This document shows, piece by piece, positions 56,782 through 64,000 of a stretch of 64,000 nucleotides of DNA (its first letter is position 1; every line of letters starts with the position of its first letter). The notes under the pieces are model-generated. The model saw only the letters and a list, made by a program, of their open reading frames with translations. It was not told where the DNA came from and ran no database searches. Both the position numbers and the translations under genes were made by a program. The stretch is from JALYUA01 sp038229875 (lineage in GTDB: Bacteria > Acidobacteriota > Thermoanaerobaculia > UBA5066 > Gp7-AA6): assembly GCA_038229875.1 (NCBI GenBank), contig JBBROA010000002.1, positions 1 to 64,000 on the forward strand, written 5' to 3'.

Positions 56782-58086
56782 ATGAAGGATCGTCCGAAAA
56801 AAGAGAGCCGTTTCGGGATCGGCCGGCGGGAATTCCTGAAGGCGACGCTGGCGGCCGGCGCGGCCCTCGCGGCGCCGACGGTGTTCGTCCGCAACGTCTT
56901 TGCGCAGGACCGGGTGCTCAAGGTCGTGCACTGGAAACACTTCGTCCCCGACTACGACAAGTATTTCGACGTGTTCGCCAAGGAGTTCGGAGAGAAGAAC
57001 AAGTGTCGGGTCGAGGTCGACTACGTCGCCACCGCCGACCTGCCGACGGCCATCGCCGCCGACATCTCGCGGCGCGGCGGCCACGATGTGTTCCATCTGA
57101 ACGGCACCGGCGCGTGGCTCTACGACCAGATTTTGGTCGACGTGTCCGAGGTCGCGAACCGGCTCGGCAAGGAGTTCGGTGGCTGGCTCCCGGAGGCGAA
57201 GGACATCGGCATGGTGCGCGGGAAGTGGCTGGCGGTGCCCTCCTGGTACATCGCCTATCCGTTCATCATCAATCGGGGCTACTTCAACCAGGTCGGGGCT
57301 GACTACACGGACAAGACCACCTGGCAGGATCTTCTCGTCTCGGGCGCGAAGCTGAAGAAGGCCGGTTATCCCTTCGGCATCCCCTACTCGCAGACACCGG
57401 ACGCCAACGACAACCTCCTTCCTCTGATGCTTTCGTTCAAGGCGTACCTCTATGACAAGGACGGAAAGGTCAACTTCCGCAAGAAGGAGATCGTCGACGT
57501 CCTGAAGTTCGGCGAACAGTTCTTCAAGGAGACGATGACGGACGAGGTTCTCTCGTGGGACGACACCTCCAACAACCGTTTCATCGCGTCGGGTAAGGGC
57601 TCGCTGGTCTGCAATCCCATCAGCGCGTATCGCACGGCCGCGAAGGACAACCCGGACGTCTACAAGAATCTCGAAGTCGTCAAGACGCCCCTCGGTCCCG
57701 CCGGTCGGGTCAACGGCGCCCGCACGATGTCGTACGGCATCTACAACTTCTCCAAGGCCCAGGACCTCGGCAAGGAATTTCTCTATGCGATGAATACCGC
57801 GGGCCTCAAGGGCATGGAAGCGTCCACCGGCTACAACCATCCGATGCTGAAGGCGTTCTGGAATAAGCCGATGCCGGTTCTCGGGCACGAGCCGAAGCTC
57901 GAGCTTCTGCAGGAGTTCCAGAACGACGTGAAGTTCATCGGCTATCCCGGCCCGATGACGAAGACGGCGACGACCATGTACGCCAAGTTCATCGTGCCGA
58001 CGATGTTCGCGGAAGTCGCCAAGGGCAAGTCGCCCCGCGCGGCGATGGAAGACGCGGAGCAGAAGCTGCGGGCGGTTAGCGTCTGA
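56782..58086 (+). CDS. ABC importer solute-binding protein, family 1 (importer 2)
   Basis: The 434-residue protein has a twin-arginine signal (GIGRREFLKATL, hydrophobic stretch, NVFAQD) and a CUT1-type binding fold. It is paralogous to the binding protein of importer 1. The ATG at 56782 follows AGAGGGAGA. It is divergent from aceB, with 181 bp between. The ligand is unknown. The rest of the importer follows on the same strand. Confidence 0.88.
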   Translation: MKDRPKKESRFGIGRREFLKATLAAGAALAAPTVFVRNVFAQDRVLKVVHWKHFVPDYDKYFDVFAKEFGEKNKCRVEVDYVATADLPTAIAADISRRGGHDVFHLNGTGAWLYDQILVDVSEVANRLGKEFGGWLPEAKDIGMVRGKWLAVPSWYIAYPFIINRGYFNQVGADYTDKTTWQDLLVSGAKLKKAGYPFGIPYSQTPDANDNLLPLMLSFKAYLYDKDGKVNFRKKEIVDVLKFGEQFFKETMTDEVLSWDDTSNNRFIASGKGSLVCNPISAYRTAAKDNPDVYKNLEVVKTPLGPAGRVNGARTMSYGIYNFSKAQDLGKEFLYAMNTAGLKGMEASTGYNHPMLKAFWNKPMPVLGHEPKLELLQEFQNDVKFIGYPGPMTKTATTMYAKFIVPTMFAEVAKGKSPRAAMEDAEQKLRAVSV

Positions 58087-58100
58087 AGGTGCGCGCCGGG

Positions 58101-58136
58101 CGCCGGGCGGGGGCGGAATTTCGCCTCTTCCCGGCG
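58101..58136 (+). promoter_or_regulatory. Intercistronic mRNA hairpin in importer 2
   Basis: CGCCGGG (58101-58107) pairs with CCCGGCG (58130-58136), and inside it GGCG (58112-58115) pairs with CGCC (58122-58125). Lying between the binding-protein and ATPase genes, it could stabilise the upstream mRNA and lower downstream expression. Confidence 0.4.
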
Positions 58137-58166
58137 TCTGCTCTCCCCTCCTCGTAAACCTGCCCC

Positions 58167-59282
58167 ATGGCCGAAGTCGTCCTCGAGCGGGTGGAAAAGC
58201 GGTTCGGCGACGTCCGGGCGGTCGCCGGAATCGACCTGACCATACGCGACAAGGAATTCGTGATCCTGGTCGGCCCGTCCGGGTGCGGAAAAACGACCAC
58301 CCTTCGGATGATCGCGGGCCTCGAGGAAGTCTCGGGCGGCGACATCCGGATCAGCGGCCACTCGGTCACGCATCTCCCTCCACGCGACCGCGACATCGCG
58401 ATGGTCTTCCAGAGCTACGCGCTGTATCCGCACATGACGGTCGCGCGGAACATGTCTTTTTCTCTCCGTCTGCGCGGCATGCCGCGCGACCAGATCAATC
58501 AGAGGGTCCGCGAGGTCGCTGAAATCCTGGGGCTCGCGGACCATCTCGACCGCAAGCCGCGGCAGCTCTCGGGCGGCCAGAGGCAGCGGGTCGCCGTGGG
58601 AGCGGCCCTCTGCCGGCAGGCGGGCGTGCTCCTCTTCGACGAGCCCCTCTCGAACCTGGACGCGAAGCTCCGCGTCCACATGCGCACGGAATTGAAGAGG
58701 CTGCACCAGAGCGTGCAGTCCACGATGGTGTACGTGACCCATGACCAGGTCGAAGCGATGACGATGGGAGATCGGATCGTCATCATGAACGCCGGCGTGA
58801 TCTGCCAGGTGGGCACGCCGCTCGAGGTCTACGACCGGCCCGCGAGCCGTTTCGTCGCCGGATTCATCGGCAGCCCACCGATGAATTTTTTCGAAGGCGA
58901 GCTCGTGTCGGATGGCTCGGCCGTCGCTCTCGCCCTGCCCGGCGATCTCAAGCTCGAGCTCCCCCGGCCGGAGCTCGCGTCCCGCGTGGGAAAGAAAATC
59001 TCGTTCGGCATACGGCCCGAGCACATTTCCGTGGCACAGAGCGGCCGCGCCCTCTCCGATCTCGCGTGGGCCGCCGTTGCGAGCCCGGCAAAAGTCCCCG
59101 CGGTCATCGAGGTCGTCGAGCCGCTCGGGCATCGCGTCGTGGTCACGGCGCGCGGCGAGGCGGGCACCTTCCAGATGGAGACCGAGATCCACGCCGGTGT
59201 GCGACAGGGCGACCGGGTGGATCTGTGGTTCGACATGAACCGCGCGTACCTCTTCGACGGCGAGACGGAGGCGACTCTCTGA
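58167..59282 (+). CDS. ABC importer ATPase, MalK/UgpC type (importer 2)
   Basis: The 371-residue protein has Walker A GPSGCGKTT, signature LSGGQRQRVAVGAA, Walker B VLLFDEPLSNLD, the H-loop YVTHDQVEA and a C-terminal regulatory domain (ISFGIRPEHISVA). The stop overlaps the proposed CTG start of the next gene (CTGA). Confidence 0.92.
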   Translation: MAEVVLERVEKRFGDVRAVAGIDLTIRDKEFVILVGPSGCGKTTTLRMIAGLEEVSGGDIRISGHSVTHLPPRDRDIAMVFQSYALYPHMTVARNMSFSLRLRGMPRDQINQRVREVAEILGLADHLDRKPRQLSGGQRQRVAVGAALCRQAGVLLFDEPLSNLDAKLRVHMRTELKRLHQSVQSTMVYVTHDQVEAMTMGDRIVIMNAGVICQVGTPLEVYDRPASRFVAGFIGSPPMNFFEGELVSDGSAVALALPGDLKLELPRPELASRVGKKISFGIRPEHISVAQSGRALSDLAWAAVASPAKVPAVIEVVEPLGHRVVVTARGEAGTFQMETEIHAGVRQGDRVDLWFDMNRAYLFDGETEATL

Positions 59283-60616
59283 GCGCGGCGCCGCCTCGCA
59301 AACCGCCCGCGGCAGCCCCAGCCCCGCCGCGAAAGCCGCGCGCGCGGCTCTTCGACCGCGAGGCGCCGCTCGGGTATGCGCTCGTGCTGCCCGCCGCCCT
59401 GTACCTCACCCTCTTCATCGCTTACCCGTTCGGCATGTCGATCTACCTCTCGCTCTCCGACGCCCAGGCCGGCAACCAGAAGTGGAGCTACATCGGAACC
59501 GCGAATTACTCGAAGATCCAGAGCTACGACCTCCTCGCGAACGACTTCGTGATCGGCCGGTTTTCCTCCGAAGCCGCTGCCCGCGCCTTTCTCGCCGGCC
59601 GCGCCGGCTTCAAGGTGGAGACCTCCGCGGCTCCGGGCGGAGGCTCCCGCGCGGCCATTGTCGCCGCCGGAAAATCCATCCCGCTCCTCGACATGGCCAA
59701 GGAGGACGACGCCACCTTCGCCGCGTCGACGATCCTCCAGGACACGGACTGGACCGTGCGCCCCTCCGGCGGTTACGCGGAGGTCGTCGCCCACGCGAAG
59801 GAATCCTCGATCACGCTGGGGACGTTCGACACCCGCGCCGCCGTGGACCTCGCCGCGAAAAAGCTGCTCGTGCCCGCCACGACGCGCGTCGACATCCACG
59901 GCACCGGCGTCCTCCAAGACCCGAATTTCCTTCTCGCCCTGAAGAACACGTTCAAGTACACGTTCGGGACCGAGATCCTGAAGCTCCTGATCGGCGTGCC
60001 CTGCGCCCTGCTCTTGAACCGCAAGTTCGGAGGGCGGCGCCTGCTGCGCGGGCTCGTCGTGATCCCGTGGGTCATCCCGATCGCGATCAGCGCCCAGGCG
60101 TGGCTGTGGATTCTCGACTCGACCTACAGCGTCATCAACTGGTGCCTGGTGCACTGGGGATTTCTCTCTCCCCAGCACATCATCAACTTCCGCGGCGACA
60201 AGGACCTGGCGATGCTGTCCGTCATCGCCGTGAACGTCTGGCGGGGATTCCCGTTCACGACGATCATCATCCTGGCGGGGCTGACGGCGATTCCGGACGA
60301 GATCCTGGAGCGCGCGAAGCTCGAAGGGGCGAACGGCTTTCAGCGCTTCGTGCACATCATCTCGCCGATGGTGCGGCCGATTCTCATGGTGTCCCTGCTC
60401 TTCTCGGTGATCTTCTCGTTCACCGACTTCAACACGATCTGGATCATCACCAAGGGCGGCCCGTTCGATCAGACGCAGGTGCTCGCGACGTACGCGTACC
60501 AGCTCGGCGTGAACGCGGGCTACCTCGGAAAGGGAGCCGCGACGTCACTGTTCATGTTCCCGATCATGGCCATCATGGTGTTCTTCATGCTCCAGTTCCT
60601 TCGGCGGGAAGCGTGA
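59279..60616 (+). CDS. ABC importer permease, MalF type with large extracytoplasmic insertion (importer 2)
   Basis: The 445-residue protein has a proline-rich N-terminus, TM1 (about 31-52), then an inserted segment of about 130 residues (80-210) before the membrane core and EAA loop (LERAKLEGANGFQRF). The importer 1 counterpart jumps directly from GLANF to VLQNPTF. MalF of enterics has an analogous P2 loop that touches the binding protein. No ATG, GTG or TTG precedes the membrane core in frame. CTG 59279 overlaps the ATPase stop and has GGAGG 7 nt upstream (59267-59271). Confidence 0.85.
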   Translation: MSAAPPRKPPAAAPAPPRKPRARLFDREAPLGYALVLPAALYLTLFIAYPFGMSIYLSLSDAQAGNQKWSYIGTANYSKIQSYDLLANDFVIGRFSSEAAARAFLAGRAGFKVETSAAPGGGSRAAIVAAGKSIPLLDMAKEDDATFAASTILQDTDWTVRPSGGYAEVVAHAKESSITLGTFDTRAAVDLAAKKLLVPATTRVDIHGTGVLQDPNFLLALKNTFKYTFGTEILKLLIGVPCALLLNRKFGGRRLLRGLVVIPWVIPIAISAQAWLWILDSTYSVINWCLVHWGFLSPQHIINFRGDKDLAMLSVIAVNVWRGFPFTTIIILAGLTAIPDEILERAKLEGANGFQRFVHIISPMVRPILMVSLLFSVIFSFTDFNTIWIITKGGPFDQTQVLATYAYQLGVNAGYLGKGAATSLFMFPIMAIMVFFMLQFLRREA

Positions 60617-61722
60617 GCTCGCGCGGGTATCTCCTCTGGCGCCGGATCCGGCCATCTCTCATCTCGTACGCGGGCCTCGCGCCGTTTCTCGCATTCGCCC
60701 TGTTCCCCTTCTACTGGATGCTGATCACTTCTCTCAAGGCCGACCCGAACCTGTACGACTTGAAGCGCAACCCTTTCTGGTTCTCGAGCGTCGACGGCAA
60801 CACGCACCGGCCGTACCACAAGGACATCATCGTGCCGGCGTCGTTTCCGGAGGGCGTCATCCAGTGGAAGGTGACATCAGGCGCGGCGACCACCCGCAGC
60901 GACAGCGTGCAGAACCCCGAGCCCATCGCCTTCATCGGCTCCCGGAAAGTCGAGAGCCCGGTGGACGGAAAGCTCGCGGCCATCCGCGTGCCGTCGGGTT
61001 CGATCGCGCATCCGAACGAGGTGATCGGGTTCATCGAAGTGGCCAGCCCCACCCTCACGCACTACCGGTATCTCGTCTCGACGCCGTTCTACCGGTGGCT
61101 GCGTGTGAGCCTGATCACCGGGCTCGTCGTGATGCTGATCACGCTGCTTCTCGCGGTGCCCGCCGCGTACGCCCTCGCGCGACTGAACTTCCGCGGCAAC
61201 CGGATGCTCGGGATCGTTATCTTCCTGACGTACCTAATCCCGCCGACCATCCTCTTCATCCCGTTCTCGCAGTTCGTCGGGGCGCTGAAGATCGACAACA
61301 CGATCTGGTCGCTGATCCTGACCTACCCCACGTTCACGGTCCCGTTCTGCACGTGGCTCCTCATGGGCTTCTTCCGGAGCGTCCCGAAGGAAATCGAGGA
61401 GCGGGCGCTTTTAGACGGCGCGACGCGCATGCAGATGCTGCGGCTGGTCGTCATTCCCGTCGTACTCCCCGGCATCATCACAGCGGCGATCTTCGCCTTC
61501 ACGCTCTCGTTCCAGGAGTACGTTTACGGGCTGACGTTCATCAGTTCGACCGTCAACCGGACGCTCCCGGTCGGGATTACTGTGGACATGGTGCGCGGCG
61601 ACGTCTATTTCTGGGGACCCTTGATGGCCGCCGCGGTGCTGGGCTCGATCCCGGTGGTCATCGTCTACGCGCTCTCGCTCGACTACTTCATCTCCGGGAT
61701 GACGACGGGGGCCGTGAAATGA
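60613..61722 (+). CDS. ABC importer permease, MalG type with lipoyl-like insertion (importer 2)
   Basis: The 369-residue protein starts at GTG overlapping the previous stop. After TM1 (about 20-40) it has about 85 extra residues (60-148) relative to importer 1. Within these, VESPVDGKLAAIRVPSG and NEVIGFIEV (113-143) resemble a biotinyl/lipoyl-type hammerhead without the modified lysine. The remaining five spans and the EAA-type loop (IEERALLDGATRMQML) are standard. Confidence 0.88.
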   Translation: MSSRGYLLWRRIRPSLISYAGLAPFLAFALFPFYWMLITSLKADPNLYDLKRNPFWFSSVDGNTHRPYHKDIIVPASFPEGVIQWKVTSGAATTRSDSVQNPEPIAFIGSRKVESPVDGKLAAIRVPSGSIAHPNEVIGFIEVASPTLTHYRYLVSTPFYRWLRVSLITGLVVMLITLLLAVPAAYALARLNFRGNRMLGIVIFLTYLIPPTILFIPFSQFVGALKIDNTIWSLILTYPTFTVPFCTWLLMGFFRSVPKEIEERALLDGATRMQMLRLVVIPVVLPGIITAAIFAFTLSFQEYVYGLTFISSTVNRTLPVGITVDMVRGDVYFWGPLMAAAVLGSIPVVIVYALSLDYFISGMTTGAVK

Positions 61723-61770
61723 CGCTCAGGTAGCCTCTCCGGACTCTCATACACCGCGGTGGCCTCCGGA

Positions 61771-61776
61771 TAGGAT
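61771..61776 (+). promoter_or_regulatory. -10 box for the antiporter gene
   Basis: TAGGAT ends 6 nt before the GTG at 61783, fitting the leaderless pattern. Confidence 0.4.
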
Positions 61777-61782
61777 TCCCGC

Positions 61783-62973
61783 GTGGAGCATCATCTCGAC
61801 CCGGGATTTCTGCTCGCCTTTGCGGCGGCACTCGTCGGCGCCAAGCTCTTCGGAGAGATCGTCCAGCGGTTCGGTCAGCCCGCCGTTCTGGGAGAGCTCC
61901 TCGCGGGAGTGGCTCTCGGGCCCTCTGTTTTGGGTCTCGTGCCGCTTTCGGAGGGGATCTTTCTGCTCGCCGAAATCGGCGTGATGCTGCTGCTCTTCGA
62001 AGTGGGGCTCGAGACTGATCTCGGGGAGCTCGCCCGAGTGGGAGGCCCGGCCGTGCTCGTCGCGCTGCTCGGGATGGTGCTCCCTTTCGGAGGAGGCTTT
62101 CTGGTCATGAGGTTGCTCGGCTACCCGACGCTCGCGGCGGTTTTCGTCGGCGCCGCCCTGATGGCCACGTCGATTGGAATCACCGCAAGGATTCTCGGGG
62201 AGCTGAAGGTCCTGGCGACCCGGGAAGGCCAGATCATCCTGGGAGCGGCGGTGGCTGACGACGTCCTCGGGCTCGTGGTTCTCGCGGTTGTGAGTCAGAT
62301 GGCGGACCGGGGAGCTGTCGAGTTTGGGGCGGTCGCCAGGTCGACCGGGCTTGCGATCGGTTTTCTGGCGGCGGCGCTCCTGCTGGGAATTCCGGTCGGA
62401 AAGCGGCTCGTCAAGGTCGTCGATCGCGCCGCCGTGCGTGGCATTCTCGTGGGAACCTCGGTTGCTCTGGCTCTGCTGCTGGCCTTCGCGGCCGCGAAGG
62501 CGGGCTCGGCGCCGATCGTCGGGGCGTTTGCCGCCGGACTCGTGCTCGCCCGGACCAACCGCCGTCACGAAATCGACACCGCATTGAAGCCGATCGTGGA
62601 CATCTTCGCCCCGCTCTTCTTCGTTTTCGTCGGAGCGCAGGTGAACGTGGCCTTGTTGAACCCCGCGGTCGCTGAAAACCGGGCCGCGCTCCTGCTCGCG
62701 CTCTTGCTCACGGTCGTCGGGTTTCTCGGCAAGATGGCCGCAGGCTGGGGCGCCTGGGGAGGAGTCCGACGCGCCTTCATCGGAGCGGGGATGGTTCCGC
62801 GCGGTGAGGTCGGCCTCATTTTCGCGTCCATCGGACGCGCCACGGGAAGCCTTACCGAGCGCGTCTTCGTTGCGCTCGTTCTGACCGTCTTCGCGACGAC
62901 ATTCCTCGCGCCGCCGCTCTTGAAGGCCCTGCGGCCGCGTCCGATGAAACCATCCTCGCCGGCGGCCGTTTAG
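61783..62973 (+). CDS. Cation:proton antiporter, CPA2 (KefB/NapA) family
   Basis: The 396-residue protein is almost entirely membrane-spanning (about 12 helices). FGQPAVLGELLAGVALGPSVL, core GQPAVLGELLAG, is the family N-terminal signature, and the ion-site region is GAAVADDVLGLVVLAV (paired acidic residues). No TrkA-N/RCK regulatory domain follows, so it is more NapA-like than KefB. It should exchange Na+ or K+ for H+ across the inner membrane. The last 4 bp overlap the convergent P450 gene. Confidence 0.9.
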   Translation: MEHHLDPGFLLAFAAALVGAKLFGEIVQRFGQPAVLGELLAGVALGPSVLGLVPLSEGIFLLAEIGVMLLLFEVGLETDLGELARVGGPAVLVALLGMVLPFGGGFLVMRLLGYPTLAAVFVGAALMATSIGITARILGELKVLATREGQIILGAAVADDVLGLVVLAVVSQMADRGAVEFGAVARSTGLAIGFLAAALLLGIPVGKRLVKVVDRAAVRGILVGTSVALALLLAFAAAKAGSAPIVGAFAAGLVLARTNRRHEIDTALKPIVDIFAPLFFVFVGAQVNVALLNPAVAENRAALLLALLLTVVGFLGKMAAGWGAWGGVRRAFIGAGMVPRGEVGLIFASIGRATGSLTERVFVALVLTVFATTFLAPPLLKALRPRPMKPSSPAAV

Positions 62974-64000
62974 ATGACGGCGCCCGGCGTCGCCGCCTTT
63001 CGGTCGGAAAACTCCACCGGAAGTGCCTCGAGCCCCCGCAGGACCAATCCCCGCCGCCAGCGCAGCGCCTCCGGGGCGACGGCCAGTCGCAGGCTCGAAA
63101 TGCGCCGGAACAGGGTTTCAAACGCGATCTGCCCCTCCAGGCGCGCGAGCGGCGCGCCCAGGCAATAGTGAACGCCCAGGCCGAATGCGAGGTGCCGGTT
63201 CGGCTCGCGCGCGATATCGACCGCGTCGGGGTCCGCGAATTGCCGCTCGTCCCGGTTCGCGGAGGCGAGCACCGCGTAGACGAGTGATCCTCCCGGAATC
63301 GTCACGCCGGCGATCGTCACGTCTTCGCGCGCGAACCGTTCGGTCGCGGTCTCCAACGGGCCGCTGTGTCGTAGCAGCTCTTCCACCGCGGACCGAATCA
63401 GTCCGGGATCTTCTCGCAGCCTCTCCATCTGATCGGGATGCTCGAGGAGCGCCAGCGTGCCGTTCGCGATCAGGTTGACGGTCGTCTCGTGCCCGGCAAT
63501 GAGGAGAAGGAAAACCATCGCCAGAAGCTCATCCTCACTGAGCTGTTCACCCGCTTCTTCGACCTGAACTAGAGCGCTCACGAGATCGGCGCGAGGTCTC
63601 GCCCGGCGAGCCTTCACCAGATTGCGTATATAGCGCAGGAACAGCACGGCGCTTGGGAGGGCCCGGATCATCCGCCAGCCGGACGGGTTGGACTGAACGA
63701 TGGCGGCAGACCAGCGATGGAATTTGTGGCGGTCCTCGACCGGAACGCCGAGCATCTCCGCAATGATGGTCGTCGGGATCGGTAAGGCGTAATCGCGCAC
63801 CAGGTCCATTTCTCCCCGCGCGACGCACCGGTCGAGAAGGTCCTCCGTGAGCTTCTGGATGCGCTCGCGCACCTGCTCGATCACGCGGGGCGTGAACGCC
63901 TTCTGGACCAGCGAGCGCAGCCGGGTGTGATCCGGCGGATCCACGTCCAGCATGTTGCGAGCCAACGGTCGGAACATGCCGGGGACCCACGGCTGTTTCG
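62970..64000 (-). CDS. Cytochrome P450, N-terminus outside window
   Basis: The frame is open to base 64000, so the gene continues beyond the window. About 343 residues are visible. Marks are [16 protein letters not shown] (C-helix), the I-helix [11 protein letters not shown], a K-helix EELLRHSG instead of classical ExxR, and the heme loop [17 protein letters not shown] with the thiolate cysteine. It resembles soluble class I bacterial P450s (CYP107-like). It needs a ferredoxin, and none is nearby. The substrate is unknown. Confidence 0.93.
   Translation of the reverse strand, partial: KQPWVPGMFRPLARNMLDVDPPDHTRLRSLVQKAFTPRVIEQVRERIQKLTEDLLDRCVARGEMDLVRDYALPIPTTIIAEMLGVPVEDRHKFHRWSAAIVQSNPSGWRMIRALPSAVLFLRYIRNLVKARRARPRADLVSALVQVEEAGEQLSEDELLAMVFLLLIAGHETTVNLIANGTLALLEHPDQMERLREDPGLIRSAVEELLRHSGPLETATERFAREDVTIAGVTIPGGSLVYAVLASANRDERQFADPDAVDIAREPNRHLAFGLGVHYCLGAPLARLEGQIAFETLFRRISSLRLAVAPEALRWRRGLVLRGLEALPVEFSDRKAATPGAVI

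Overview
The window is a 64-kb stretch of a G+C-rich, Gram-negative-type bacterial chromosome. Evidence for two membranes is a porin, twin-arginine substrate-binding proteins and an exosortase. The mix of exosortase H, a large carboxypeptidase-regulatory-like exported protein, glcDEF with malate synthase and FHA/Fis regulators suggests an Acidobacteriota-like organism (perhaps near Thermoanaerobaculia). That placement is an inference from gene content, not a measured result. There is no phage, CRISPR array, insertion sequence or rRNA, and one tRNA.

Layout. 0-9.3 kb: the end of glmM, a HAD phosphatase, ligA divergent from an M1 metallopeptidase, membrane proteins, an SDR and a receiver-PilZ protein. 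9.4-15 kb: a dCMP deaminase, then a tightly overlapping five-gene operon (ketosynthase, catalytically dead ketosynthase partner, thioesterase, exosortase H, exosortase-linked membrane protein), then an FHA-GAF-Fis regulator. 15.2-18.8 kb: smc. 18.9-22.5 kb: tRNA-Thr(CGT) followed by a visibly A+T-richer segment with a three-gene exported module (8-cysteine secreted protein, 787-residue beta-sandwich protein, 34-residue membrane peptide). 23-31.8 kb: a response regulator, a subtilase fused to a glycogen-binding domain, a solitary DGQHR-domain protein, LemA with an M48 protease, an S4 protein and an EAL protein. 32-41.5 kb: acsA divergent from an MHS-type transporter, then a porin and a CUT1-type ABC importer. 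41.6-48.5 kb: agmatine-to-putrescine genes and thrA-thrB-thrC. 48.6-56.6 kb: a tautomerase, then aceB-glcD-glcE-glcF and a sigma-54 activator in one operon. 56.8-61.7 kb: a second, paralogous ABC importer with inserted domains in both permeases. 61.8-64 kb: a cation/proton antiporter and a cytochrome P450 cut by the window edge.

Metabolism. AcsA, malate synthase and glycolate oxidase point to growth on C2 acids, and the MHS transporter beside acsA is a plausible carboxylate importer. Porin plus ABC importer form a complete envelope uptake route.

Expression signals. About a dozen genes have a TANNNT-like -10 hexamer only 6-12 nt before the start codon, so leaderless mRNAs look common. Three coupled genes appear to start at CTG behind strong Shine-Dalgarno sites. 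Gene 3' ends carry several short repeat families, including telomere-like GGGGTTA arrays and a roughly 235-bp element with three hairpins whose stems show compensatory changes between its two full copies.
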